NCBI RefSeq assembly: GCF_013267355.1
Contig: NZ_CP053985.1
Coordinates: forward strand, 5,084,001-5,148,000
Length of the DNA stretch: 64,000 nucleotides
DNA from: Achromobacter pestifer
GTDB taxonomy: Bacteria; Pseudomonadota; Gammaproteobacteria; Burkholderiales; Burkholderiaceae_B
Direction: 5' to 3'
Positions 17,715 through 26,893 of the stretch are shown here, piece after piece (the stretch's first letter is position 1; each line of letters begins with the position of its first letter). The notes under the pieces are model-generated. The model saw only the letters and a list, made by a program, of their open reading frames with translations, was not told the origin of the DNA and ran no database searches. Both the position numbers and the translations under genes were made by a program.

Positions 17715-18155
17715 ATGGATATTTCGGAAGTCGCCCGGCGCACGGGCCTGCCGGCCTCCACGCTGCGGTTCTATGAAAACAGGGGCTTGATCACGGCAGT
17801 CAGCGCCGCTGGCGAGCGCCGGAGGTTTGCGCCCGGCGTGCTGGATCAACTGGCACTGATCGCGCTGGGGCAGGCAGGCGGCCTGTCGCTGGACGAGATC
17901 CAGGCCATGCTCTCGCCCGAGGGGGCGCTGCGGGTGGACAGGCAGTTGCTGCTGGACAAGGCCGACGGCATAGACGCGACCATCAAGCGCCTGCGGGCGA
18001 TGAGCCAGGGCTTGCGCCATGCCGCGGTATGTCCCGCCGCCAACCATGCGCAATGCCCGACTTTCCAGCGCTTGCTGAAGGCGGCTGCGGGCAGGGTGAA
18101 GCAAGGCAGAACGGCGACGGCCGTCGCGAAGCAAAAAAACGCCATCCGCCCTTAA
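17715..18155 (+). CDS. MerR-family regulator
   Basis: A 146-residue MerR regulator. The winged helix-turn-helix is at 1-70 (ISEVARRTGLPASTLRFYENRGLI) and a dimerisation helix follows. The C-terminal Cys106-x7-Cys114 with His102 and His111 (HAAVCPAANHAQCPTF) could bind a metal or sense redox state. It lacks the four-Cys 2Fe-2S motif of SoxR. AAGGAGGG precedes the ATG. The last codons lie inside the terminator of the neighbouring minus-strand gene. Confidence 0.9.
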   Translation: MDISEVARRTGLPASTLRFYENRGLITAVSAAGERRRFAPGVLDQLALIALGQAGGLSLDEIQAMLSPEGALRVDRQLLLDKADGIDATIKRLRAMSQGLRHAAVCPAANHAQCPTFQRLLKAAAGRVKQGRTATAVAKQKNAIRP

Positions 18156-18170
18156 CGGGAGGATGGCGCC
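18132..18170 (-). terminator. Intrinsic terminator of the DUF4168 gene
   Basis: On the minus strand CGCCATCC (18168-18161, read as reverse complement) pairs with GGATGGCG (18147-18140) and is followed by seven T (18139-18133). The loop contains a further CCC/GGG pairing. It lies within the 3' end of the MerR coding sequence. Confidence 0.8.
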
Positions 18171-18189
18171 AACTAGCTCTCGGGGAGCC

Positions 18190-18603
18190 TTACTTCGCGG
18201 CGGGGGCGCCCTTGCCCATGCTCATCAAACGTTGCTTGAGCTGGGGGTCCTGCTGTATGGCCTGGCCGATGCCGTTGAATTCGTCGACGCTCAGGCCGTC
18301 GGCCTGCACCAGCTTGACCATCTTGGCGTCGGCTTCCTCGACGACCTTCTGCTTGGCGGCATCCGTCTTGGCGGCGTCGACCTTGGGGCGGTACTCGTCG
18401 ACGACGCCGGAAATCTTCTGCGATGCCGAAGCGAAACGCTGCAATTGCTGGTCGGTCGGCTGGATCGCGGGCGCGGGCGCCATGCGCGGTTGGGCCTGGG
18501 TCTGGCCTTGCGCCTGGCTGGCCTGTTGCGCGAGGGCGGGAGCACCGGACAGCGCCGTCGCCAGCACGGCGGCGGACAGGAATGCATAAGTGGAACGCTG
18601 CAT
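18190..18603 (-). CDS. DUF4168 domain periplasmic protein
   Basis: A 137-residue exported protein. The signal peptide (about 1-24) ends at ALA-QQ, a Gln/Ala-rich linker follows, and the DUF4168 domain runs from about 50 to 130 (FASASQKISGVV, DGLSVDEFNGIGQAIQQDPQL). A strong AGGAGG precedes the ATG at 18603. The function is unknown; family members are small exported proteins of stress or envelope context. Confidence 0.85.
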   Translation of the reverse strand: MQRSTYAFLSAAVLATALSGAPALAQQASQAQGQTQAQPRMAPAPAIQPTDQQLQRFASASQKISGVVDEYRPKVDAAKTDAAKQKVVEEADAKMVKLVQADGLSVDEFNGIGQAIQQDPQLKQRLMSMGKGAPAAK

Positions 18604-18813
18604 GAAACCTCCTTGTTCCGGTTGAATGTCGGGCCATGATGACGACACGGCCGGTGCGCGGGCAAGTTTCGCGATGTGTTTTCCTGTGTCGGCAGGACAC
18701 GGGATGCGCGCGCGCTTCGGGAGGGAGCCCCCCGGGGCGCGCCGGAAACGTTTTGCGCGGTTTCGTAGTCGCTGCTGGCCGCGATGTTTCCTTAGGTTTA
18801 AGCGGGACGGGTC

Positions 18814-19626
18814 CTAGAGCAGCAACATGCTCAGCATCACCAGCGCCAGCAGCAGCACGTAGACTCGTGCGTGCAGGCGGTCCGGGATGCGCGGGATCAG
18901 CGGCGCGGCCAGGCGGATGCCGACCAGCGAGCCCAATGCCAGCGCGGCGAAGGCCAGCAGGTCGACGTAGCCCACGATCCAGGGCGCCAAGGGGGCCGCC
19001 AGGCCGCCGGCCGCCGCCATGTAGGCGAGTGTTCCCACCACCGCCACCGGCAGCGTCAGCGGATTGGCCATCGCCGCCGCCTTGGCCATGGGCAGGCCGC
19101 GGCGGCGCAGCAGTGGCACGGTCATGACGCTGCCGCCTACGCCCAGGAAGGCCGCGACCGCGCCGATGATCACCCCGCCGCCTATCAGGGCGCCACGTTC
19201 CAGCGGCCGGGGCCGCTCGTCGCCCTGCGCCATGAAGCCCTGGCGCAGCAGGCAATCCAGGATGGTTACGCCCAGGTAGGCGATGAAGGCGTAGCGCACG
19301 AAGTCGCCGCTGGCACGGGTAGCCGCCAGCGCGCCCAGCGCCGCTCCCGCCGCGATGAAGCCGGCCAGGGGCCAGACGTAGGCGCGCAGGATATTGCCGG
19401 CGCGCTGATGCTTGCGCGTCGCCGCCAACGAATTCACGATCATGACGCAGGTGGACGTGGCCACCGCGATGTGCATGGCCGCCAGGCCGATGGCGTCTTG
19501 CGCGCCGTGCGCGGCGGTCAACACCGCGTACAGCACAGGCACCACGACAAAGCCGCCGCCAAAACCGAACAGCACGGTGGTCACGCCGCTCAAGCAGCCG
19601 AACAGGGCCAGAACCAGATAAAGCAT
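18814..19626 (-). CDS. TSUP (TauE/SafE) family sulfite or sulfonate exporter
   Basis: A 270-residue membrane protein with about eight helices and the two GxGGG-type repeats of the family (GFGGGFVVVPVL near 20 and GVGGSVMTVPLL near 165). TSUP proteins move small sulfur- or carbon-containing anions. I start at the ATG at 19626, since the upstream extension is not membrane-like. It is divergent from the AraC gene at 19751, which may regulate it. Confidence 0.88.
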   Translation of the reverse strand: MLYLVLALFGCLSGVTTVLFGFGGGFVVVPVLYAVLTAAHGAQDAIGLAAMHIAVATSTCVMIVNSLAATRKHQRAGNILRAYVWPLAGFIAAGAALGALAATRASGDFVRYAFIAYLGVTILDCLLRQGFMAQGDERPRPLERGALIGGGVIIGAVAAFLGVGGSVMTVPLLRRRGLPMAKAAAMANPLTLPVAVVGTLAYMAAAGGLAAPLAPWIVGYVDLLAFAALALGSLVGIRLAAPLIPRIPDRLHARVYVLLLALVMLSMLLL

Positions 19627-19750
19627 GCTGCGTCCTTCCAGGGAAAGCGTCACGATACGGCAGCCGGCCATGGCCCGCTTTCGAGGATGAGACAATAATG
19701 TTCGAGTTTCGGCCAATCGACATGCCGCCGCGACGGCGGCTCCCAACGCG

Positions 19751-20518
19751 ATGCGCAATACCCACATCGACCGCTATGACCGCCTGGACCGCGCCGTCGT
19801 CGCCATCGGCAACGACTATCCGCCCGGACGGCTGCTGCCCGCCCACGCGCACCGCCGCGCCCAACTGCTTTACGGCGCCACTGGCGTCATGCACGTGGTC
19901 ACGCGCGACGGCAACTGGGTGGTACCGCCGCAGCGCGCGGTGTGGATCCCGGCGGGCGTGGCGCATCAGGTCCGCATGCTGGGCGTCAGCACGCGCAGCG
20001 CCTATATCGAACCCGGAGCGGCGCGCGCGGACCGCGAGGCCTGCGAGGTGATCGAGGTGTCGCCGCTGCTACGCCAGCTGCTGCTGGACGCGGTGGACAT
20101 GCCGGCGGCCTACGATGAAGCAGGACGCGACGGCGCGCTGGCGTCCTTGCTGCTGCACGAGGTCGAGCGCGCGCCGGTGCTGCCCCTGCACATCCCGCTG
20201 CCGCGCGACAGGCGCCTGGCGCCCTTGTGCAAGGCCTTCATCGCCGCGCCGGATGCGCGCGCCGCGCCGCAGGCTTGGGCCGGGCGCCTGCACATGAGTC
20301 CGCGCACGTTCAGCCGCCATTTCCGTCAGCAGACGGGCATGGCGTTTTCGGAATGGCGCCAGCGCGCCTGCGTGGTGCTGGCCTTGTCGCGGCTGGCCTC
20401 GGGCGACTCGGTGACCGCCATCGCGCTGGATTTTGGCTACCAGAGTCCCGCGGCGTTTTCCACGATGTTCCGGCGGGTGCTGGGCCGCCCGCCCACGGGG
20501 TATCTGCGTGAAGGCTGA
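19751..20518 (+). CDS. AraC-family regulator with cupin sensor
   Basis: A 255-residue regulator. The N-terminal cupin-like domain (PAHAHRRAQLLYGATGVMHV, PPQRAVWIPAGVAHQ) precedes two AraC helix-turn-helix motifs (about 175-250, MSPRTFSRHFRQQTGMAFSEWR and IALDFGYQSPAAFSTMFRRVLGRPP). It probably controls the divergent TSUP permease. Confidence 0.9.
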   Translation: MRNTHIDRYDRLDRAVVAIGNDYPPGRLLPAHAHRRAQLLYGATGVMHVVTRDGNWVVPPQRAVWIPAGVAHQVRMLGVSTRSAYIEPGAARADREACEVIEVSPLLRQLLLDAVDMPAAYDEAGRDGALASLLLHEVERAPVLPLHIPLPRDRRLAPLCKAFIAAPDARAAPQAWAGRLHMSPRTFSRHFRQQTGMAFSEWRQRACVVLALSRLASGDSVTAIALDFGYQSPAAFSTMFRRVLGRPPTGYLREG

Positions 20519-20581
20519 GGGCGGTTGGTACTATGCCGGCTCTCGTGGCGGCTACTTCTGGCCGCCGGGCTACGCCATTCC

Positions 20582-21769
20582 ATGACCAATACGCATACGC
20601 CGCTATCCATCGGCATCGCTGGCGCGGGCAGCGCCGGATTGGCCGCCGCGCTGGCGCTGGCGCAAGCCGGCCATCAGGTGCGCGTCTTCGAAAAGCACCA
20701 GGGCTTCACCACGCTGGGCGCGGGACTGCTGCTGCAGCCGCCCGGCGTGCGCGCGCTGGCGGCGCTGGGCGTGGACGTCGCGGCGCTGAACGTGGGCGCG
20801 CCGATCGACCGCTTGCTGGGCCTGTCGCATCGCGGCTGGCGGGTCGTGGACATCGACTACGTCGGCGACGGCGCGCGGGCGGTGACGCGGGCAGCGCTGG
20901 GCGGCGTGCTGTTCGAGGCCGCGCGGCGCGCGGGCGTCGAGTTCTCGTTCGGCTGTCCGGTCACGACGCTGGCGACCCGCGAGGGCAGGGCGCACGTGAC
21001 GCATGGCGCGGGCGAGGCCCGGGCCGAGTCCAGTTTCGACGTGTTCGTGGTGGCCGATGGCGCCGCCTCCGCGCTGCGCGAGCAGGTCGGGCTGGCTGCC
21101 AGTTCGCGCGTCTATGCCTGGGGCGCGTTGTGGGGCCAGTTCTGGACGCCCGGCTGGAGCGGCGCGACGCAACTGCTGCAGCGGTTTCGCGGCACCCGCG
21201 AGATGATGGGCCTGCTGCCCACCGAGATCGGCCCGCAGGGCGTGCGCCTGTCGCTGTTCTGGAGCATCCGGCACGACGCCTTGCCGGCCTGGCGCGCCGC
21301 GCCCATCGGCGCTTGGAAGGACCGCATGCTGTCCTTGTGGCCGGAGGCCGCGCCGGTGGTCGATCAGATCTCGCGGCATGAGGACCTGGCTGTGGCCACT
21401 TACCGCCACACCTGGCCGCGCGGACTGGCTTCGGGTCCGTATTGCGCCGTGGGCGACGCGGGCCACGCGATGAGCCCGCAGCTGGGCCTGGGAACGACGC
21501 TGGCGGTGCTGGATGCGCTGGCGCTGGCGCAGGCCCTGGGGCAGCACGGCGCCGCCGCGGGACCGGCGCGCTATGCCCGCAGCCGGCTGCTGCCTTCGCG
21601 CCTGTACCAGACGCTCAGCCGCGCGCTGACGCCTTGTTTTCAGGCCTCGGGGCCGGGGCTGTGGCGCGATCTGCTGTTCGGCGGCGGGCTGCTCGTGCCC
21701 GGCGTGAAACCGCTGATGAAGCGCGGCCTGCTGGCCATGCCGCAGCCCAAGGGCCCGGGCCGCGGCTGA
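20582..21769 (+). CDS. FAD-dependent monooxygenase (PHBH/UbiH type)
   Basis: A 395-residue flavoprotein with the dinucleotide motif GIAGAGSAGLAAALALAQAG at the N-terminus, the DG motif VVADGAASALRE and the second FAD motif GDAGHAMSPQLGLG. It is of the aromatic-ring or related hydroxylase group. The ATG at 20582 starts just before the Rossmann strand; the ribosome site is weak. It lies 63 bases after the AraC gene on the same strand. The substrate is unknown. Confidence 0.87.
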   Translation: MTNTHTPLSIGIAGAGSAGLAAALALAQAGHQVRVFEKHQGFTTLGAGLLLQPPGVRALAALGVDVAALNVGAPIDRLLGLSHRGWRVVDIDYVGDGARAVTRAALGGVLFEAARRAGVEFSFGCPVTTLATREGRAHVTHGAGEARAESSFDVFVVADGAASALREQVGLAASSRVYAWGALWGQFWTPGWSGATQLLQRFRGTREMMGLLPTEIGPQGVRLSLFWSIRHDALPAWRAAPIGAWKDRMLSLWPEAAPVVDQISRHEDLAVATYRHTWPRGLASGPYCAVGDAGHAMSPQLGLGTTLAVLDALALAQALGQHGAAAGPARYARSRLLPSRLYQTLSRALTPCFQASGPGLWRDLLFGGGLLVPGVKPLMKRGLLAMPQPKGPGRG

Positions 21770-21788
21770 TCCGCCGCGCGGGCGGCCT

Positions 21789-22433
21789 TCAGGCCGCGTA
21801 CCAGAGCACGGCGAAGAAGTGGCACACCGTGCCGGCGAGCACGAACAGATGCCAGATGAAGTGGCTGTAGCGCCAGCGGTTGTCCAGCACGAAGAACACC
21901 ACGCCGCCGGTGTAGGCCAACCCGCCGGCCACCAGCCACCACAGGCCGCCGGTAGGCACGCGCTCGATCAGCGGATTGACCGCGATGATCACCAGCCAGC
22001 CCATCGCCAGGTACAGGCCCGTGGAGATGGCCGGGCGGTTCAGCCGCTTGCTGGCTTTCAGCCCCACGCCCAGCAGGGCCATGCCCCAGACCAGGCCGAA
22101 CAGGGTCCAGCCCCAGGGCCCGCGCAGGGCGCCCAGGGCGAAGGGCGTGTAGGTGCCCGCGATCAGCAGATAGATGGCGGAATGGTCCAGCACGTTGAAG
22201 AGCTGCTTGGCGCGGCTCTTGGGCAGCGCGTGATAGATGGTGGACGCCAGGTACAGCAGGCACATCGTCGCGGCGAAGACGGCGGCCCCCGCAATGAAGG
22301 CGGCGTCGCCCTGGCGCACGGCGGCCAGGATCAGGATGGGGGCGGACGCCACGGCGGCCGCGGCGCCGACGCCGTGGCTGATGGAGTTGGCGATTTCCTC
22401 GCCCAGGGTCTGGGGTCTGTCGTTGGGGAACAT
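21789..22433 (-). CDS. Hemolysin III family (TrhA/PAQR-like) membrane protein
   Basis: A 214-residue protein with seven helices. The family's metal-site pattern is seen in NSISHGVGAA, STIYHALPKSRAK, LFNVLDHSAIYLLIAGTYTPF and FIWHLFVLAGTVCHFFAV. It belongs to the bacterial PAQR-like group associated with membrane homeostasis; the hemolysin label is historical. Confidence 0.92.
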   Translation of the reverse strand: MFPNDRPQTLGEEIANSISHGVGAAAAVASAPILILAAVRQGDAAFIAGAAVFAATMCLLYLASTIYHALPKSRAKQLFNVLDHSAIYLLIAGTYTPFALGALRGPWGWTLFGLVWGMALLGVGLKASKRLNRPAISTGLYLAMGWLVIIAVNPLIERVPTGGLWWLVAGGLAYTGGVVFFVLDNRWRYSHFIWHLFVLAGTVCHFFAVLWYAA

Positions 22434-22643
22434 GAATGCGTCTTGGTTGGTTCAGGTGTACACCTTAGGCGCTTTGGCGCGGCGGCTCAAGGCGCCAAGC
22501 GGGCTGGCCGCGGCCGACGCGATGTCCGTTTGATCTACTGCAAATCGACCGGCGTGCCGGCGCCCCGAAAGCGCTGCCTGCAAGTTACTCTGTGATACAT
22601 TCAGCGCGCAAGCAAACGCAGGTTTACTGGCCGAGGCCTAGCA

Positions 22644-23726
22644 ATGGCGCGCAGTTTTACCAATTTGTTTTTCAAGGCCGCGAAGAAGATCGGCAAGCTG
22701 CAGCGCGCCGCAATGCGCATGGCCGCGCCCAAGGCTGCCAAGAAGCGTGGCGCGCCCAAGCGCCGGACGGCCAAGCCCGCCGCAGCCTCCGCGTCCCGCA
22801 GTGCCGCCGCGCCTTCGCTGGGGACGGGCCGCTGGGAAGCCTCGCGCCAGTTTTCCGACGGCCAGGGCCGCCGCCTTACCTACGCGCGCTACACGCCCGC
22901 TGCCGCGCCGCGCGCCGGCATGCCGCTGGTGGTGATGCTGCATGGCTGCAGGCAGACGGCGCTGTCGTTCGCCCGCGGTTCGCGCATGAACCAATGGGCC
23001 GACGCGGGCGGCTTCATGGTGTTGTACCCGCAGCAGTCCATGACCCGTCAGATGCAGCGCTGCTGGCGCTGGTTCCAGCCGGACGACGCGCACGGCGGGG
23101 CGGAAGCCGACCTGATCGCCGCGCTGATCCGCGCGGAATGCGCCAGGCATGCGCTGGATCCCGAACGCGTCTACATCGCGGGCCTGTCGGCCGGGGCCGG
23201 CATGGCCGCGCTGGTGGCCTTGCGCCATCCGCGCCTGATTGCCGCCGTGGCCATGCATTCCGGGCCGGTGGCGGGCGACGCCCACAGCGCCACCGGCGGC
23301 ATCGGCACGATGCGGCGCGGCGCACTCAAGCCGCTGCTGCCCTTGCTGGAAAAGGTCGCGGATCCGGCGGTCTTCCGGCTCGGCATGCCCGCCATGATTC
23401 TGCAGGGACAGCTGGATCCGACGGTGGCGCCGCGCAATGCCAAACAATTGTTCGAACAGTTCCGCGCCGTGAATGATCTGCCGCCCGAAAGCGTGCCGGT
23501 CGAGCGCGTGCTGGGCTTGGGCACGGATAAATCCTACCGCCGCGTCGACATGCTGCGAGGCAGCCGCACGGTGCTGCGGCTATGCGAAATCACGCTGCTG
23601 GAACATGCCTGGAGCGGCGGCGACGCCTCGGTGCGCTATCACGCGCGTAGCGGGCCGGACGCCTCGGCGCTGATCTGGCGTTTCTTCCAGACGCAGCGCC
23701 GCGCGGCCGGCGGGCAGGCGGAATAG
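22644..23726 (+). CDS. PHB-depolymerase-family esterase with basic N-terminal tail
   Basis: A 360-residue alpha/beta hydrolase of the PhaZ/LpqC esterase group. The oxyanion region is VVMLHGCRQTA (97-107), the nucleophile Ser182 lies in GLSAGAGM, the acid is probably the Asp of QGQLDPTVAP and the histidine is in LLEHAWSGGD. Residues 1-55 are rich in Lys, Arg and Ala (KKRGAPKRRTAKPAA) with no signal peptide, suggesting a cytosolic enzyme that may associate with polyanions or granules. Similar enzymes act on polyhydroxybutyrate or feruloyl esters. Confidence 0.87.
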   Translation: MARSFTNLFFKAAKKIGKLQRAAMRMAAPKAAKKRGAPKRRTAKPAAASASRSAAAPSLGTGRWEASRQFSDGQGRRLTYARYTPAAAPRAGMPLVVMLHGCRQTALSFARGSRMNQWADAGGFMVLYPQQSMTRQMQRCWRWFQPDDAHGGAEADLIAALIRAECARHALDPERVYIAGLSAGAGMAALVALRHPRLIAAVAMHSGPVAGDAHSATGGIGTMRRGALKPLLPLLEKVADPAVFRLGMPAMILQGQLDPTVAPRNAKQLFEQFRAVNDLPPESVPVERVLGLGTDKSYRRVDMLRGSRTVLRLCEITLLEHAWSGGDASVRYHARSGPDASALIWRFFQTQRRAAGGQAE

Positions 23727-23837
23727 GCCAGGGTCCGCCCGCGCGGCGCGCAACAGCCCCGGCAGTAAGATCAACGTATTCCCGGCGCGCCGGCGCGTTC
23801 CGCGCCAGTCGTCTCGTCCCTGTCCGGAGTCCCCGCC

Positions 23838-24359
23838 ATGTCACTTTCCATGTACCAGGCCAGCGTGCCTGCCTTCGTCCGCGGCCTGAACGTGCTGGCC
23901 GCGCTGCTGCAAAAGGCCGCCGACCACGCCGCCGCCGCCGGCATGGATCCGGCTGAACTCATCAATGCCCGCCTGGCGCCGGACATGTATCCGCTGAGCG
24001 GCCAGATCCAGCGCGCCAGCGACGCCTCCAAGTTTGCGGTGCAGCGCCTGTCGCGGGTGGAAGCGCCTAAATTTCCGGACGAGGAAACCACCTTCGAGCA
24101 ATTGCAGCAGCGCATCGCCGCCACCCTCGCGTATCTGCAGGGCGTGGCGGCGGATCGGCTGGACGGCGCCGAAGGCCGCAAGGTGTCGCTGGCGTTCGGC
24201 GACTTCAAGCAGGAATTCCGCGGCGACGACTATCTGCTGACGTTCGCGCTGCCGAACTTCTACTTCCATGTCACGACGGCGTACGCCATCCTGCGTCACG
24301 CGGGCGTGAAGATCGGCAAGCTGGATTTCCTGGGGCCGTATCCGCAGCCGGCCGCTTAA
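23838..24359 (+). CDS. DUF1993 family protein
   Basis: A 173-residue soluble protein with the DUF1993 pattern: SMYQASVPAFVRGLNVLAALLQKA at the start, LAPDMYPLSGQIQRASD, and the NFYFHVTTAYAILRHAGVKIGKLDFLG end block. The fold is DinB-like; the function is unknown. Its stop overlaps the stop of the convergent VOC gene by four bases. Confidence 0.88.
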   Translation: MSLSMYQASVPAFVRGLNVLAALLQKAADHAAAAGMDPAELINARLAPDMYPLSGQIQRASDASKFAVQRLSRVEAPKFPDEETTFEQLQQRIAATLAYLQGVAADRLDGAEGRKVSLAFGDFKQEFRGDDYLLTFALPNFYFHVTTAYAILRHAGVKIGKLDFLGPYPQPAA

Positions 24360-24859
24360 CCCTGTTTCTTTGAAGGGTCGCCGCAGCCTTCCATCGGACC
24401 CATCTTCGCCATGTTCTCCTGAACTTCCTGCGGCGTCAGGTCGAACTTGTGCGTGGCGATGGACCAGCGGTGCCCGCAAGGGTCCACCACCTGGCCGTAG
24501 CGGTCGCCCCAGAACATGTCCGCCACGGGCATGGTCACCTGGGCCCCGGCCGCCACCGCCTGTTTCATGGCGGCGTCCACGTCGGCCACGTACAGGTGCA
24601 GGGTGACGGGCGTGCCCTTGAGCGCCTTCGGGCCCAGGCTGCCCCATTCTGGGAAGTCGTCCATCAGCATCATGACCGAATCGCCGATGCGTATGGCGGC
24701 ATGCATGATCTTGCCGTTGGGGCCAGGCAGGCGCGCCAGTTCCTCGGCATTGAAGGCCTTCTTGTAGAAGTCGATGGCCTGCGCCGCGCCTTCGCACACG
24801 ATGTGCGGGGTGAGCGTGTGCATGCCTTCGGGTATGGGTTTGCTTGCAGGGTTAGCCAT
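24356..24859 (-). CDS. VOC-family protein (PhnB-like)
   Basis: A 167-residue vicinal-oxygen-chelate protein of the PhnB/glyoxalase-like group, with HTLTPHIVCEGAAQAIDFYKKAFNAEE, GDSVMMLMDDFPEWG and DMFWGDRYGQVVDPCGHRWSIATH. It lies in tandem with the DUF1428 gene. Such proteins are often annotated as glyoxalase or 3-demethylubiquinone methyltransferase-like; the function is uncertain. Confidence 0.87.
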   Translation of the reverse strand: MANPASKPIPEGMHTLTPHIVCEGAAQAIDFYKKAFNAEELARLPGPNGKIMHAAIRIGDSVMMLMDDFPEWGSLGPKALKGTPVTLHLYVADVDAAMKQAVAAGAQVTMPVADMFWGDRYGQVVDPCGHRWSIATHKFDLTPQEVQENMAKMGPMEGCGDPSKKQG

Positions 24860-24909
24860 GAGGTGTCTCCAGATTGTTCAATAAGGGGCGGGGAGGTTGC
24901 GTCGCTGTT

Positions 24910-25266
24910 TCAGTTGCCGACCAGCGTGGTGAAGCCGCCCCAGCACATGCGCTTGAAGTCGAACACGCCTTCGCAGCAGTTCTCGGCCAGGCGCGGGTCC
25001 GACATGACCTTGGCGTTGATCCGGTCGCGGTCCGCCTTGTTGGCGTAGGTGATCCAGGCGAAAACCACCGTTTCGTCCTCGCGCGCGCCGGCCGCGGCGC
25101 TGAACGCGGCGAAACCTTCCTTGTCGATCTCTTCGGCCACGCATTCGCGGTAGTCGAGGGCGCCGTGCTCCAGCCACACCGCCTGCGCCTGCTGCGCCAT
25201 CTTCCGGTAGGTTTCGAGGTTGGCCTTGGGCACGGGCAGCAGGAATCCGTCTACATACTTTTCCAT
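24910..25266 (-). CDS. DUF1428 family protein
   Basis: A 118-residue protein beginning MEKYVDGFLLPVPK, with DEKEGFAAFSA-like and CCEGVFDFKRMCWGGF motifs of DUF1428 (dimeric alpha/beta-barrel fold). AAGGAG lies upstream of the ATG at 25266. It precedes the VOC gene and is divergent from a GlxA-type regulator. The function is unknown. Confidence 0.87.
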   Translation of the reverse strand: MEKYVDGFLLPVPKANLETYRKMAQQAQAVWLEHGALDYRECVAEEIDKEGFAAFSAAAGAREDETVVFAWITYANKADRDRINAKVMSDPRLAENCCEGVFDFKRMCWGGFTTLVGN

Positions 25267-25448
25267 CAGTAACTCCTTTGATCCATGTTGTTCTGTTCCA
25301 CGCCAGGGCGCCCGCAAGCCGCCTCTGGCGCGGCCCGGATCGTATTCCGGTAAGTATCACTGTATCGGGATCGGCGGCGATTTCAGATAGGCGATTGCGA
25401 CAATCTTGAGGGTGGATTGCGACAGCCTGCGGGGGTATGCTTTGCAGG

Positions 25449-26417
25449 ATGAAAAACGTCGCCTTCCTACTGCCCCTGGGGGCGAACATCGCCTCGCTGG
25501 AAACCGCCAGGCACGGCTTTCTGGTCGCCAACGAGTACCTGGCCGCGCACGGGCGCGAACCCAGGTTCACGGTGCGCACCCTGGCCCTGACCCGCGAAGT
25601 CCGCCTGGACCAGGGCCGCATCACGGTGCAGGCCGACATGGTGCTGGCCGATGCCCACGACATCGACATCTGCATCGCGCCGCCGCTGTTGGGTTCGGTG
25701 TCCGACGCGGTGCTGTCCAACCGCGAACTGATCGAATGGCTGTCGCGCCATCATCGCGAGGGCGGCGAAGTCGCCAGCCTGTGCATGGGCGCGGCGTTGC
25801 TGGCGGCGGGCGGGGTCCTGGACGGTCAGCAGGCGGTGGTCCATTGGGTGGCGCAGAACCTCTACGCCAGCCTGTTTCCCAACGTGCAATGGGTCAGCGA
25901 CCGCGTGGTCATGGCGGACAACGGCATCTACACGAGCGGCGGCGCGTTCTCCGCCGCGCACCTGGTGCTGCACCTGATCGAAAAATACACCGACCGCGAC
26001 ACTGCCATCTGGTGCGCCAAGTATTTCCAGCTCGACTGGAGCCGCCAGAGCCAGTTGCCGTTCGCGGTGTTCGTGGGACAGAAAGCCCATGCCGACGAGG
26101 TCGTGCGCGCGGTGCAGAACTACATCGAAGGCCGCTACACGGAAAAAATCACCGTCGAGGAACTGGCCGGCCGCCATGCCATGGGACGCCGCACGCTGGA
26201 GCGGCGCTTTCGCCAGGCCACCGGCAACAGCATCGTCGAGTACGTGCAGCGGGTGCGCGTGGAAGCCGCCAAGAAGCGCCTGGAAACCTCGCGCAAGAGC
26301 GTGGCCGAAGTCATGTACGAAGTCGGCTACAACGACACCAAGGCCTTCCGCGACATCTTCAGCAAGTATTGCGGCATGTCGCCAGTGGGCTATCGGGAAC
26401 GCTACCACTTCCAGTAG
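25449..26417 (+). CDS. GlxA-type regulator (DJ-1/PfpI plus AraC)
   Basis: A 322-residue protein. An N-terminal DJ-1/PfpI domain (about 1-185) keeps the elbow cysteine in ASLCMGAALLAAGG. A C-terminal AraC DNA-binding domain (about 220-322) contains LAGRHAMGRRTLERRFRQATG and VMYEVGYNDTKAFRDIFSKYCGMSP. It may regulate the divergent DUF1428-VOC pair. Confidence 0.92.
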   Translation: MKNVAFLLPLGANIASLETARHGFLVANEYLAAHGREPRFTVRTLALTREVRLDQGRITVQADMVLADAHDIDICIAPPLLGSVSDAVLSNRELIEWLSRHHREGGEVASLCMGAALLAAGGVLDGQQAVVHWVAQNLYASLFPNVQWVSDRVVMADNGIYTSGGAFSAAHLVLHLIEKYTDRDTAIWCAKYFQLDWSRQSQLPFAVFVGQKAHADEVVRAVQNYIEGRYTEKITVEELAGRHAMGRRTLERRFRQATGNSIVEYVQRVRVEAAKKRLETSRKSVAEVMYEVGYNDTKAFRDIFSKYCGMSPVGYRERYHFQ

Positions 26418-26422
26418 CAGCT

Positions 26423-26878
26423 TCAGCCCTGGTGCCGGTACACCCGCGTATCGCGCATCACGAAGCCCGAGGATTCGTACAGGTGGTGCGCGGACAGCCG
26501 GCTCGGGTTGGAGGTCAGGTCCAGCGTCTTGGCCTTGAGTTCGCGGCTCTTGACGATGGCCGCGTGCGTCAGCGCCATGCCCACTTTCAGGCCGCGAGCC
26601 TGTTCGTCCACCACCACGTCCTCGATCCACGCCCGCATGCCCGTGGGGATGCGGAAGTGCACCAGCGTCAGCGTGCCGACGATGCGCCTGTCGCTGCCCA
26701 GGGTGGCGATGAACAGGTGGTTGCAGGGCGAGCGGATGATTTCATCCAGCGCCTCGCGCGTCAGCGGCGGGGCGGTCCTGGACAGTTGCGGCAAGAGGCG
26801 CGCGAACGCCGCGACCAGCGCGTCGCTGGCCTGGGTCGCCAGCGCGACTTCCACGTCGTTTCCTGGAGGGGGCATCAT
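26423..26878 (-). CDS. GNAT-family N-acetyltransferase
   Basis: A 151-residue acetyltransferase with IVGTLTLVHFRIPTGMRAWIEDVVVDEQARG (beta4 and the acetyl-CoA loop region, here RGLKVGMALTHAA) and a C-terminal YESSGFVMRDTRVYRH. Two consecutive ATG codons (26878, 26875) can serve as the start behind GGGAG. The substrate is unknown. Confidence 0.85.
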   Translation of the reverse strand: MMPPPGNDVEVALATQASDALVAAFARLLPQLSRTAPPLTREALDEIIRSPCNHLFIATLGSDRRIVGTLTLVHFRIPTGMRAWIEDVVVDEQARGLKVGMALTHAAIVKSRELKAKTLDLTSNPSRLSAHHLYESSGFVMRDTRVYRHQG

Positions 26879-26893
26879 GGTCTCCCGGGTGGC

